DNA of 64,000 nucleotides from Periplaneta americana (taxonomy: Eukaryota; Arthropoda; Insecta; Blattodea; Blattidae), in contig NC_091120.1 of NCBI RefSeq assembly GCF_040183065.1, forward strand, positions 14,215,208 through 14,279,207, read 5' to 3'. Of the stretch, positions 1 to 11,082 are shown piece after piece (within the stretch, counting starts at the first letter, position 1; each line of letters opens with the position of its first letter). The position numbers were made by a program, and so were the translations under genes. Below the pieces are notes generated by a model. It was not told where the DNA came from. It saw nothing but the letters and a program-made list of their open reading frames with translations, and ran no database searches.

Positions 1-159
1 ATGTGTGCATTAAACCTCTTGTTGATTTTTACTATCTCATTTTGGATACTTCGAGTCTTTTCGTTTGTATATAAGTAACCAGAATCATAACGTACATGTT
101 TTCATAATAATGTTAAATCTTAGAGCCCATGTGGGTTTTGTAAGTGTGCATAGAGTTTC

Positions 160-380
160 AACATAACGACAGAGGTAAAAAATGATAAAGATAGAGCTCC
201 ATGCTTTGGATGGGCTTTTACCTTCGATAAAGGTCTGGTGCTCAATTTAACAGGTGACTGAAAGGATGCTGGTGCTATTTTGGAAGTGTTTGCAACGAAA
301 ATAATCCTGCCACTGCCTGTAATTGGACACGATCTTCCACTCCATAGCATTTGCTCTGTCGTTTGAGCTACCTGGCTGCC
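160..380 (-). mobile_element. tRNA-derived SINE, family D copy 1 (diverged)
   Basis: Read on the minus strand, this begins with a tRNA-like head (box-A-like GGTAGCTCAAACGACAGAGC near 380-350). It continues with the body words CAGGATT..TTTTCGTTGC and ends with GCATGGAGCTCTA followed by TTTTTTACC. The same order occurs at 4289-4585 and 48940-49175 on the + strand. The copy is old, with many substitutions and no target-site duplication that I could fix. Confidence 0.6.
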
Positions 381-385
381 AATGA

Positions 386-1165
386 TTTATGTCTACAGCA
401 TTAGTTTCACCAGGATATCACAGATGTGTGCTGTGAAGTAATGTTATGAAGAAGCTGACCTACAGTCCACCTACATTCTCAGTTTTAAGTTACTGTTAAT
501 ATTATTAATTGATATGTGTTATGCATAGTAACAAGGAGATGTTGCCACATCAATACTACAGATCTTTATGGTAATTTTTTTGGTCTAATACCAAATTATA
601 TTTACTTAACGGCTACTGCTCTTGATCGAAAATTAATGTATCAATAAATCAGTGTGCTTCCATTGCAATACTGTAAGATTTACTGGTAAGGTGACAACAT
701 ACTCGTAGATTCGAATACAGTGACCTTCTTTTGTTCTTTAATCTTTCTGATTCTTTATGTAGAAATTGCAGTATTACCAATAACAATTATATATACCATT
801 TGTTGTAGATCGTGGTTTTTCCATATTGGCAAAAACTGAGTTTTATGCTAGAAATTAATATAATAGCAAGTTCAACAATATCTTATTTCAGACTGTAATT
901 CAGCACGTTTTATTGCAGTTGAACGTAATTTTAAAGAAATCTGGAGCTCAGATATTAGTGCCACCAAACCATCTGCAAATGAGGAAGGGTCACACCAGTT
1001 ACATAGTACCTATGAATACGTCATTCAGAGCAGTAAAAAGTATTCTGTATGTAAGTTGTAACACCATGACACTTGGTCCCTCTTTTTTTTATACTGCACC
1101 TATATCATCCAAAAAAAGTCTCAAAGTTCTGGATTAAAGGAAATGCATAAGTATAGAAATGGGTA
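386..1165. other. unannotated AT-rich stretch
   Basis: I see no recognisable gene, repeat or RNA here. Open frames are short and without family motifs. It ends at the left target-site duplication of the SINE cluster at 1166. Confidence 0.5.
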
Positions 1166-1530
1166 ATTTCAAGGGAAAAATTGTTCCGGGGCCGGGTATC
1201 GATCCCGGGACCTCTGGTTGAACGTACCAGCGCTCTACCACTGAGCTACCCGGGAACTCCACCCGACACCGTCTCAACTTTTCCCTTTATATCCACACAA
1301 CTCGCGTGGGCTGACGAAACACCAGAGACCCACATCGAGTGCACACAATCTCTGTGTGACTTGGAATTGTGGTTTTCTGTTAACGTACACAGTAACATAT
1401 ATATTATGCAAATCTAGTCTTTCAGGTGAAGCTCCCTGTAAAGCAGATTTCAATAATTTCAAGGGAAAAATTGTTCCGGGGCCGGGTATCGATCCCGGGA
1501 CCTCTGGTTGAACGTACCAGCGCTTGCATA
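1166..1530 (-). mobile_element. tRNA-like SINE family A, tandem 1.25-unit insertion with target-site duplication
   Basis: Two tRNA-like heads lie in the same (minus) orientation, a complete one at 1183-1256 and a partial one at 1473-1524. The repeat period is 290 bp. The head can be drawn with a near-complete acceptor stem (GTTCCCG against CCGGAAC), a box A TAGCTCAGTGGTAGAGC and a T arm CCGGGATCGATACCCGG. The anticodon loop lacks the invariant U33, so it is not a functional tRNA gene. ATAGAAATGGGTA occurs at 1153-1165 and again at 1531-1543, which marks a 13-bp target-site duplication around the whole tandem. Confidence 0.8.
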
Positions 1531-2827
1531 ATAGAAATGGGTACATGTATGCAATAACAAATCATGTATAATGGTGTTTCCATGAGACATGGCCCTTCAT
1601 TTTTTTTGTATAATATTAAGAAAGAAAGTTCCGAGTTCCTAGATTAAAGTAAATGTGTGAGGATGAAATTGGGGAGTTGTGCAGAACTAGAAACTCTGTA
1701 CAGTGATGATGTCATGATTTTTTTTTAAACAGTTATGTCCAATCTAAGTTGTATTAGCAAAAATATCAAGATATGTGTAATTTCCTTTTTATACACTATG
1801 TTATAATGCTCCAAGGCTCTGGATTAAAGGAAATGCCATTTTTTACCTGCATAAAATTCGAAAAAATTAGCCCAAATTGATTATTTTTCGGGAGGGAATT
1901 CCCAAATAAATCTGTGATGTCAGTCCTTGTTATAAGGCTATATTCTGATGCCATTTTGGATTATCTGAGTTGTTTGTAGTAAAGCTCTCCAGTGACAAGG
2001 TATTCTATATGATATCATATCAGATAGTAACATTTTTGTAACTTTTAGGTCAATGAAATGTCACCTGTTTTTATTAGTGTGTTGTAGTTGAAATTTTGTT
2101 CTAATTTAATAATAATTTAGATGGAACAGAAACAAGATATTGTATATTCGCTTTTATTCATTATTCTATGGTATATTCTGTTTCTGTATCACCAAATGCA
2201 TTTGAAACATTTCTGTTGATACCCAGCCTGTTGTATGATTGTGAAGCTTTCACTTACACGTGTTAACAGTGGGCTGTAAATTGATGAGTAAGGATTTATA
2301 ATTTTATTATGGTAATCGGAAACAGGAACTATTTATGCACCTATTCCATGCATTTCTTTTATACGATTAAATTTCTATCCACATGTTATCAGACTCACAT
2401 ATTATTGCATTAATACAGTACTGGTATTTAATTGCAATATCAGATGAGAACTGTACCTACTGCAAGAAAATGACGTTTCCTTAAAAAAAAAAAACACTAT
2501 CAATTTATATAGCACATTAGAACTATTGTATGTCTATCTTAACATTGTTGCTTAGAGGTTAGTGAAGACGAAGTTAAGAAAAGGTGGAGGGGGGTGCGGT
2601 TTCCCCCCCCCCTTAATCTGCCAGTTACCATTTACACATATTGGACAAAAATTCTCCTTCCAAATATCTTGAGCTTATTTTATCTCATTTTTGTTGGAGC
2701 CCAGCTTTCACAGCCCTAGGTGACAACACTCTCAGAAAAGTTTTATATATATTTTAGTCTTTGTCTGGAGACTAAGGTACAGGGAACCAAATCGCTTTTT
2801 AAGCCCACAATAACCTCTATAGGCTAA
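1531..2827. other. unannotated stretch
   Basis: Apart from the right target-site duplication (1531-1543), I see no supported gene or repeat. A homopolymer knot with six G followed by ten C occurs at about 2589-2613. Confidence 0.5.
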
Positions 2828-3851
2828 TATTCATATTCATATTCTTTATTTGCCTGAAGGTACAAGAATACAAGAGGCCTTGTCAATGTGATAATATAAA
2901 AAACAATGTGTCAATATTTAAGATTTTAAAAGAGTAAAAAATAATAAAATTTAACTAAAATACTACATCATTTTCAAAAAATTCATTCATATTATAAAAG
3001 GGATTATTTTGTAGCCATCTCTTAATCTGAAATTTAAATTGTGTTTCATTAAGTGCCTTTATATTTGTAGATATCTTATTATATACTTTTATTGCAGTAA
3101 TTACATAGCTTGATTGTGTTTTTTGCAACCTGACATGTGGTACATTTAATTGATCATTATTTCTTGTTTCATAGCGATGCAGATCTACTATACTCGTATA
3201 ATTAGTAATATTCTTGCTTACATACATTAAAAGTTCAAAAATATATAGATTGTAGACTGTCATAATCTTTTCATTTTTGAAAACAGATCTACATGATAGT
3301 CTGGGTGGTGACATTGTTATAATACGAACTGCCTTTTTCTGCAGTAACAAAATGTTTGGAAGGTCATAACTACTTCCATATAAAAGTAATCCATATCTAA
3401 TAACACTTTCAAATAGTGCATAGTAAACTTGTTTTAAATAATGTTTGGGAATCTTGTACATGATACTTCTCAAGAGATAAATTACTCTAGAAATTCTTTT
3501 ACATACATAACTGACATGGCTACTCCACCTTAGTTTAGGATCCAAATACATACCCAGCATCTTTATAGATTCATTTATCACATTATTTTGGGTTTGTTTC
3601 AAACTTAGAGTTAACACATGAGTTTTTTCATCATTAACAATAAATCCATTAATTGAAAACCATTTTCTTATTTCAGCAAATACAGTTTGCTTCATAAAAT
3701 CTAACTCAGCATTATTATTATGTGTGATAACAAAAGTTGTATCGTCAGCATACATTATAGTTTTATCTGACACATTGTATGGCAAGTCATTTATCTTAAT
3801 AAGAAACAAGAATGGACCAAGAATAGAGCCCTGAGGAATAGTAGTGTATAG
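2828..3851 (-). pseudogene. 5'-truncated non-LTR retrotransposon (LINE-A), reverse transcriptase C-terminal part
   Basis: On the minus strand an open frame runs from 3851 to 2955. It starts inside the reverse transcriptase just after an in-frame stop, with IPQGSILGPFLFL followed by the catalytic box MYADDTTFVI. The thumb and C-terminal region typical of non-LTR elements follows (LGMYLDPKLRWSSHV, VYYALFESVIRYGLLLYG). The 3' flank reads GACAAGGCCTCTTG, then an AATAAAGAATATGAATAT simple tail near 2830-2850, which looks like a LINE 3' end. There is no endonuclease domain and no start region, so this is a dead 5'-truncated copy. Clade assignment (Jockey or CR1 group) is not certain. Confidence 0.85.
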
Positions 3852-3904
3852 TTAATTACCAGTATACTTTTCATTTTCATCTGTAATTATGTACCTAACA
3901 AGCT

Positions 3905-4070
3905 GGGGTTATCTCCAGGAGCTCTAGTTCCTTTTCCCCCTATGACATCCCAACAAATCTCATCTCATGTATAGCATAGGCCAGCCTCTTATGGCACATC
4001 CTGGATGATAACTGTCGGTTAATTGGTCTACACAACTGGTTTCATATGGGTAAATGGCGAAGTCATGTAT
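3905..4070 (+). mobile_element. SINE family F fragment (body and tail)
   Basis: The stretch carries GGTTATCTCCAGGAGCTCTAG, CCCCCTATGACATCCCAAC and GGTCTACACAACTGGTTTCAT. The same words in the same order occur on the minus strand at 22300-22572, where a tRNA-like head is present, and partly at 56490-56580. The head is missing here. Confidence 0.5.
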
Positions 4071-4725
4071 CTGCCATTAGTAAACAAAACATATATATTG
4101 TGCCTAAATATTTAAATGCATTACTCTTTTCGAACTTGTATTTGTCCACAATGAAATGACTCGTGTTGCTTGATTGCTCTGTTATTTCTGTATATTTTGT
4201 TTTACCTTCGTTAATTTTTAGGCCAATATTTTATGCGGATTTTTAGAATTTTAGGAAAATCTCCTTAACTGTTTTTGGTGGTCTACCTATTCTGTCTAGC
4301 TCAGTTTGTAGAGCAGCTGGCTACGGACTGGAAGGTCCGGGGTTCGATCCCAGGTGGTGACAGGATTTTTTCTCGTTGCCAAACTTTCAGAACGGCCCCG
4401 AGGTTCACTCAGCCTCCTATAAAATTGAGTACCGTGTCTTTCCCAGGGGTAAAAGGCGGTCAGAGCGTGGTACCGACCACACCACCTCATTCTAGTGCCG
4501 AGGTCATGGAAAGCATGGGGCTCTACCTCCATGCCCCCCAAGTGCCTTCATGGCATGTTACAGGTATACCTTTACCTTTTTACCTAGTATGTCAATATCG
4601 TCAGTATAAGCTAATATTTAGCCTGATCTGTAGAATATTGTTCCCCTAGTGTCAAATTCTGCTCTGGTTATTACTTTTTCTAGGGCTACATTAAATATCA
4701 ATAATGTTTATGTTAATATATCCCC
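4070..4725 (-). pseudogene. non-LTR retrotransposon fragment (LINE-E), split by a SINE
   Basis: Minus-strand translation of 4725-4586 gives FNVALEKVI..TRGTIFYRSG, a stop, then ILAYTDDIDILG, the catalytic reverse transcriptase box with YTDD in place of YADD. After removing the SINE at 4289-4585 the frame continues as RPPKTVKEIFLKF and then IGLKINEGKTKYTEIT and NAFKYLGTIY. Stops and the A-to-T change in the catalytic box show it is dead. The fusion across the SINE reads in frame, which is good evidence that the two pieces were one element. Confidence 0.75.
4289..4585 (+). mobile_element. tRNA-derived SINE, family D copy 2, inserted in LINE-E
   Basis: The head reads TAGCTCAGTTTGTAGAGC (box A) and GGTCCGGGGTTCGATCCC (box B). 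The body contains ACAGGATTTTTTCTCGTTGCC and the tail GGGGCTCTACCTCCATGCCC, then TTTACC repeats. TACCT precedes the element (4284-4288) and follows its tail (4581-4585), a probable short target-site duplication. Removing the insert restores the LINE-E reading frame. Confidence 0.75.
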
Positions 4726-4954
4726 TTGTCTTGGACCTTATTTGTAAAGAAAGTGTAGTTGGTCCAATACACAGCATGTAAAAAGCCTATCCCTGATAGA
4801 GGACTCAGCCGTTTCTCACTCATGTTGAATTTCGATGCCTGTGTAAAGACTTCATGACCACTTCCTGTTTCTTGAAAGTTCCCTTTATATTCTACAAATT
4901 GAAATCCTTGAGTGCATCTTTCGTAGAAATGCTAATAAAAACATTTGTCTTGCA

Positions 4955-5705
4955 GTGTAGGCTTTCACGGCCGGAGTCTATAGATCTAGATTCATTTTCC
5001 GGGCTGAGAGGCCGTGGTCTATTGGTTGGTTTCGTCTGCAACTGCGGCAGACATCTTTAGTGGAGTGGTATCCGAGGTCGCAAGACTCTTCTCGGCGTAC
5101 CTGAGGCAACTGATCCTGTGGCTGGTTGTGCGGGCGTATTTATAGTGCGGCTTGCGGGCCGAGGCCTGTTGTCGCTGCGGTCCGCGCCGCTTTGTTCGCT
5201 GCTCCCGTTCTGGGTTCCGTCCTTTTGTTGTAGTGGCTTCTTATCTGTTCTGTTTAGGACCGGGTACCAACACTTGTTTAGCTTTACGCCTTCTTCCTTG
5301 CGATTAAAGTTGTTGTTATGTTTATGTATTTCGATCGCTTCTCTATGTAGACGGGGGAAGAAGTGCGTCGTCGTGCTCAAGATGTCCGTATCCTTGAATC
5401 TTATGTTGTGATCGCCCTCTTGATAGACATGTGCTGCCACTGCCGATTTGTCGATCTGTCCTAGGCGGCAATTCCTATTATGTTCTGTCAGTCTCGTCCT
5501 GACGCTCCACTGTGTAGTACCGATGTAGACCTTCCCACACGAACACGGAATCCTGTAAACTCCGGCGGACAGCAGCTTATCTCGTTTGTCCTTGGATGAC
5601 CTAAGCATGTTCCGGATTTGCTTGGTCTGCAGGAAGGTCGTTTCCACTTCATGATGCCTCAGCACCCTGCTGATACTGTCCGTCACATTCCTTAAAATGT
5701 CACTT
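4955..5705 (-). pseudogene. Penelope-like element 3' part with GIY-YIG endonuclease domain
   Basis: Minus-strand frame 5705-5057 encodes about 216 residues and is open with no internal stop. It contains a GIY-YIG nuclease core: GVYRIPCSCGKVYIG (the GIY and YIG half-motifs), then RTRLTEHNR with the catalytic-type arginine, and later REAIEIHKH with the metal-binding-type glutamate. The CSCG cysteines and the later histidines fit the zinc-binding insert typical of Penelope-like retroelements. In those elements the endonuclease sits C-terminal to a telomerase-like reverse transcriptase. That reverse transcriptase is absent here, because an in-frame stop lies at the left end of the frame on the minus strand. 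The GC-rich stretch 4955-5057 is probably the element's 3' region. Because the frame is intact it may be a fairly young 5'-truncated copy. Confidence 0.85.
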
Positions 5706-5961
5706 CAAACTCACCTTACATATCTCGCCCCAACTCACAATGGTATGTGGGAGAATAGACCAAGAGGACTCCATACTTTCGTGATCTCAGAACCAAGAAG
5801 AGATCAGCTTCATCCTTTGGTAACTTATACTTAAAGAAAAACTCTGACATTCATTCATTTAATTGATCTAGAACCAGTTTGTATATTACTGAGGAAAAAA
5901 AAATGGCTTTGTGCTCCTTTGTTCCCCTATAAATCAAGCTTATGCCTTCTTAGGTTATAAC

Positions 5962-7102
5962 CAGTGGCGGCTCGTGGGTATTGAATTAAGGGGGGCTGCA
6001 TACAAAAATAAACCAAGTAACTTACTTTATTTAAAGATTAGTTCCATGCGGCTTATCTTGTAAGGTGTGTTTAAATGAGACACGCTCATGTCAGTAGATA
6101 TACTGGCATTTAAAAGAATCCTGCGGACAAAATTCCGGCACACCGGCGACACTGATATAACCCCTGCTGTTGCGAGTGTTGTTAAATAAACCATAATTTA
6201 ATTTTTATATGCAGATTTGAACCTTAGAAATATCTAACTGGCGATGTTGTAGTTGGTTGTATAATATATATACATGATACATCAATAAATGAAAAAAATA
6301 ACTGAGCCAGAAATTGAATTCAGGATCTTCAAGAGTACGCACCAGGGCGCTTGCCTCATTTATTGTGATGTTAGATGTTTCAGATTCCATTATGGTTTGA
6401 AAACATTCTAGTAATGGCTCCTTTTTCTCATGAACAACATTTACTGTTCTTATTTTAAATCCATCTTGTTGCCCCCAGCTGATGAAATTGTCTTTGAAAC
6501 ACATTTATCTAATACAGAGAAGAAAGCAGGGATACTGGATAAATTATCAAAAAATATGCGAGCCTTTGTATTTTGTTTAGCGGCTCTTTCCATTATGAGA
6601 TTCAACTGATGGGCACTTAAATTCACATTTCTCCTGAATTGTTAAGGTACTGAGCTGAATAGACTGTAAATATTGTACAGAATTAAACATTGTTGCACTT
6701 GTTATACTCACAACATTAAAGAAAATGTATTTAAAACTGCGCGCTACTGACAAGCTGCTGCAAATTTTGCAGCGCCTGGAAACTCTGGATTCATGGCAAG
6801 GAGCTAGCAGGGGGAGGGGTAAAACTAACGTGCAAACCTTCCGAGACGAGACTGGCAGCTTCAGGGGGGGAAGTGGCTTCACCCTGTAGTCCTTGTCTCT
6901 GGTTTCGCTCCGGCAGCACCAGGGGAGGAAGTGACTTCACTAACGATTGCGTGCATGTCATTAAGAGCGAAATTGATTTAAAAATTCGAGCCGCTAAATA
7001 GAGACTGTATAATGATTGTATTTCACAACATAAAACGAGACAATAGCCACAAATGTCTGGGGGTGCTGCAGCTCCGCAGCCCCTCTTCGAAAGCCGCCCC
7101 TG
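5962..7102 (-). mobile_element. hAT-type DNA transposon remnant (about 1.14 kb) with 8-bp target-site duplication
   Basis: The ends are inverted: CAGTGGCGGCTCGTGG at 5962 and, read on the minus strand from 7102, CAGGGGCGGCTTTCGAAG. Each is followed inward by a GGGGGCTGCA-like block. The flanks GTTATAAC (5954-5961) and ATTATAAC (7103-7110) form an 8-bp duplication with one mismatch, the hallmark length for hAT elements. An internal transposase remnant is annotated separately. Confidence 0.75.
6205..6620 (-). pseudogene. hAT transposase fragment (zinc-finger MYM/TTF type)
   Basis: The minus-strand frame contains ERAAKQNTKARIFFDNLSSI and LDKCVSKTISSAGG in one phase. A +1 shift near 6480-6500 then leads into LECFQTIMESE and EDPEFNFWLSYFFHLLMYHV. 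The last block resembles the N-terminal half of hAT transposases often labelled zinc finger MYM-type protein 1-like. The catalytic and dimerisation parts are missing, so this is an internally deleted, frameshifted relic carried by the element at 5962-7102. Confidence 0.6.
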
Positions 7103-7110
7103 ATTATAAC

Positions 7111-7720
7111 AGTTCAATAGTATTATACAAAAAAATGTATTGAAAGTAGAGTATTGTATTGCTTTACATTTTTTCAATATAAACTTTGCTGTAATATATT
7201 AATAAAGACTATTTTTTTATATCAAATTTGTTGACAACTTTCAAATGAATTTATAAGTTGTACTATATGTACCGTCAATGGCCAATGCACTTGAGACATT
7301 ATTGTCACACAAAAAATCCTTCTTACAGTCTTACATTGTTCAATAAATAATAATCCATTAAAGCTGTTAGCAACAATTTTATTGAACGAATAATAGTATT
7401 ATATTAGTTACGTTTTAATTCAAATACACTGTTAATATTAATTCAGTTTTGAAAAATATAACTATCACTACTCACATTCACTTACAGTAAGATCTCGATA
7501 CACTTATTACGCTATTCCTTGTAGTACACTTTTTTTTTTTGTCCAGTTCCTGCACATTTCATATATAACATATTTGTAAAATACTTCGTTTGTTGCTATT
7601 TTTGTGGAATATAAGTCAAAATTAGTTTGCTCACCTAATACGCGGTTTAGACATGATCCCTTGAACAGCATCTCATCAGGGTTTTACTGTATGGCTAACA
7701 TTTTAAATCTTGTGGTAATA
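7111..7720. other. unannotated AT-rich stretch
   Basis: No supported feature apart from short homopolymers. It leads directly into the minisatellite. Confidence 0.45.
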
Positions 7721-8430
7721 CTAATGTGCCTGGCATTTAAAGTGTCAAGAACAGCGGTAGTATGCCTGGCATTTAAAATACCAAGAACACAGTGGTAGTA
7801 CTAGTATGCCTGGCATTTAAAGTGTCAAGAACACAGCGGTAGTATGCCTGGCATTTAAAATACCAAGAACACAGTGGTAGTACTAGTATGCCTGGCATTT
7901 AAAGTGTCAAGAACACAGCGGTAGTATGCCTGGCATTTAAAATACCAAGAACACAGTGGTAGTACTAGTATGCCTGGCATTTAAAATACCAAGAACACAG
8001 TGGTGGTAGTACTAGTATGCCTGGCATTTAAAGTGTCAAGAACACAGCGGTAGTATGCCTGGCATTTAAAATACCAAGAACACAGTGGTAGTACTAGTAT
8101 GCCTGGGATTTAAAGTGCCAAGAACACAGTGGTAGTACTAGTATGCCTGGGATTTAAAGTGCCAAGAACACAGTGATAGTACTGGTATGCCTGGCATTTA
8201 AAGTGCCAAGAACACAGCGGTAGTATGCCTGGCATTTAAAATAGCAAGAGCGGTAGTATGCCTGGCATTTAAAATAGCAAGAACACAGTGGTAGTACTAG
8301 TATGCCTGGGATTTAAAGTGCCAAGAACACAGCGGTAGTATGCCTGACATTTAAAATACCAAGAACACAGTGGTAGTACTAGTATGCCTGGTATTTAAAG
8401 TGCCGAGAACACAGCAGTAGTACTAGTACT
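7721..8430 (+). repeat. minisatellite with 38/44-bp alternating units
   Basis: About 18 units begin with TGCCTGGCATTTAAA. Two variants alternate through much of the array: one ends AGTGTCAAGAACACAGCGG and the other ATACCAAGAACACAGTGG followed by TAGTACTAGTA. This makes an approximately 82-bp higher-order dimer. Units at the right side are more diverged (GTGCCAAGAACACAG). A degenerate outlying unit (GGCATTTGAAAGTGCCAGCACAGG) lies near 8607-8630. Confidence 0.9.
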
Positions 8431-9261
8431 CCTGTCCACATGTTCGAATTTGCGATTTTTATCGAGAAAACCAACTGTAATACCAATGTGAATTTTTAAT
8501 CATTCGATACTCCATTCATCTGATATTCATGGTAAGAAAAAAGATGTCCGGTTGCCAAAACACATCACATTATGCTGCCCCTTCAAGAACATTTTTCGTA
8601 GTGGGGGGCATTTGAAAGTGCCAGCACAGGGGTATGCTGGATATTTAAATACCTCCAGACTTGAAGTGTTAATGATATTAAAATTTAGAAAGGCTGTAAT
8701 ATAATAGAATAATAGAATAAATAAATAACATGTTATTTAGTAATAAGAACAGTTTACACAAGGCAGGCCTGTGTTAATATAGCTATGTTTAAGTAAACTT
8801 AATCCTGTACTCATGGTTACTATGATCTGAAAAAAGTTTGACAGTCTCTGGGAGAAGATTCATTAAAATATTTTTATGCATACAGTTTAACGAGGTTAAT
8901 GCATTTGCACAATCTGTTTGGTTGTACAGCACATTCTGTTATGGAGTTAGTCCTGAGAGTTCCATTTAAACACGGAAAGTAATGCATGAACATGAAACCT
9001 TTTTAAACCTAGAAAAGGAACTACCAAAATTAAGGAGTTCTCTATGGCAACAGCCAAGGATCTTTATCTCCATTCAGAAAACAGTGACATCTTCCAGTCC
9101 TCACCCTGTGAGACACTCCACTGACCATTCTCAATTCTCTATGCTGCTAAGAAAAAAACATCGTCACATTTCGTAGTCATGCCAACAATTTCAAACGTAT
9201 TTATTATAGATACCAATTACATAGAGATTTAAGGACCTATGATAATAAAAATATTTTCCTA
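8431..9261. other. unannotated stretch after the minisatellite
   Basis: Nothing is supported except a degenerate minisatellite-like unit near 8610. No conserved protein motif was seen in any frame. Confidence 0.45.
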
Positions 9262-9545
9262 ATTTTGTTGTTGTTGTTGTTCCAATGCTTAGACATTTGA
9301 CAATGAAGTCATTTGCCATCTTGCACTGCAGTATTTTTGTACAATGTTATCTTGTAGAAACAGCTCCACTTCAGAATCTTTGATTGCATGTTGTAATAGC
9401 TGTCATGTTATGAAGGATACCCAGAAGCCTAATTCTGATCATATTCACTGTGAAAGCCTAAAAATATTAAGACCAATACATGTTCAGAAGAATTTAATAT
9501 ATCATCTTAATTTCAATTGTGATCTTGATTTGTTACTGTGAACTT
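9262..9545 (+). repeat. dispersed repeat fragment with TTG microsatellite start
   Basis: The stretch begins with TTGTTGTTGTTG and continues with CCAATGCTTAGACATTTGAC. The word CCTAATTCTGATCATATTCAC (9429-9449) recurs in diverged form near 16562-16590. This looks like a LINE 3' end or SINE-like repeat, but I cannot name it. Confidence 0.35.
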
Positions 9546-9996
9546 AAACTGGAAAAACAGTTGTTATTTTTTTCTGTAGAATAGCGCATATTATGTTAAT
9601 GCATTGATACTCCATTTAAATTAGTGATAATTTTCTATTTAACAGAAATAAGATTATAATGAATGGTAGCACGATAAAAATTTGAAGGGCAGAATATGTG
9701 CTCTACTTCTTTTACATTTTTGCCTTAGGACAAAATGTGTTCTTTTATATTTGTCTATCTTCAAGCCTGTCCCTCTTCTCTCAAAAATAAGCCATTGTTT
9801 TCTGTCCTCTCCAGTGTATGAAAGACCATGAATTTACTGTATTGTTAGTAGGGAGCGGATTTTTATGTGCTAAAAAATGTAAATATATTTATTTTTTATG
9901 TGTTAAAAAGTACGAAAATATTTGCTAAAAATAAAAAAATATGTTTTTTTAAATATGACAAAAATACCTTACTTAGCTTGGAAAAAAAAAATGTTA

Positions 9997-10490
9997 CTAG
10001 GTACTCACCAACCACACTTGAGAGCTAGTAGTTGGCTGAGAATTGCAGTGAACAACAAAGGTCATTTCCAAATTCTCCATCACAAATGCATGCCGATTAT
10101 CTCTGAACAACGACTTATACTGTGAAAACGATCTTTCCACATCACAGGACGTCAGACGTGCATATTTAAAGAGAGGAATGTCACAAACACATACACCGTC
10201 AATTTCACCTACAGGCACACCCTCCAATACTTGAGCAACTTTACACATTTTTTATATCCACTGTTTTTCCCAACACATTCTGGAATTTGTCCCTTAGTAC
10301 TTGTACTTCTGAACCTGGTAGCGAGTCTAGTTCAATTTTCACGGCATGCACGTCCCTGTTTCAGACAACAGGTTTTTGGATGTTTCGAGTTTTTTTTATG
10401 GTGTCACACAAAAAGCTTAAACTTGCTAATAGGAAGGCCAAATCGTTTTTTAAACAACCATCTTTCAGTATATCTTGAAGGATATCGATT
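9997..10490 (-). pseudogene. hAT-like transposase C-terminal fragment
   Basis: Minus-strand frame 10248-9997 contains YARLTSCDVERSFSQYKSLF and NRHAFVMENLEMTFVVHCNS. This matches the C-terminal dimerisation-type region of hAT-related transposases that I recall from insects. Upstream in another phase are LAFLLASLSFLCDTIKKTRN and DSLPGSEVQVLRDKFQNVLG, with one stop and one frameshift near 10250. It is a decayed fragment. Confidence 0.6.
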
Positions 10491-11017
10491 GACCAAGCCC
10501 GATAACAGCGAATCACAACTAGACATATTTGCCTTACCTGATAGACATGAGCGAGAGGCGAGAGATTTGTTTAAATTAAATAATATTTATACAGGAGCTC
10601 TTATCTGTTTTGTTCCACAAACAATGCGTGGAATGAAATCATCTTCAACAATAAACATTCCTAATTATGTGTTACAAGATCTCTCCTCCTTGTCCATGTT
10701 AATTTATTCTCTAATAATAACACTGATATGCTGCCTAGCAGTTCTCAGAACTTGAGGTGATACTATTACAAAAATGGATCACGGATACACCACACAGCTC
10801 TTAGAAACACGAAGCAACCAAGAATTCTTAAAAAGATAACGTACGTCTCAATGATATAATTGAGTTAGTGTTAAAATATTTAAAAGTTCTTGTAAAAAAA
10901 TTATTTAGGTAAAAAAACTCCAAGATTTATGTGTTTATAATAGATTTCCTGAAAATATGTATTTACATAATTTTTTTGTGAAAATATCTGTTTGTATTTG
11001 TATTCCTGGTGTTGTGG

Positions 11018-11051
11018 AAGAGAAGGCCTGATGGCCTTAACTACACCAGAA

Positions 11052-11082
<31 letters not shown>

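Noticed and set aside
1183-1256. Possible functional tRNA gene (74-76 nt, cloverleaf-like) and the similar heads at 50412, 57065 and 57422
   Set aside because: They are repeated as parts of SINE units with attached bodies and target-site duplications. The anticodon loop lacks U33 and the acceptor stem has a mismatch.
7604-8430. Protein-coding frame through the minisatellite
   Set aside because: The frame is short and repeats only because the DNA repeats. There is no family similarity.
10231-10755. 174-codon plus-strand open frame
   Set aside because: It lies antisense to the hAT transposase relic and has no motif. The minus strand carries the meaningful sequence.
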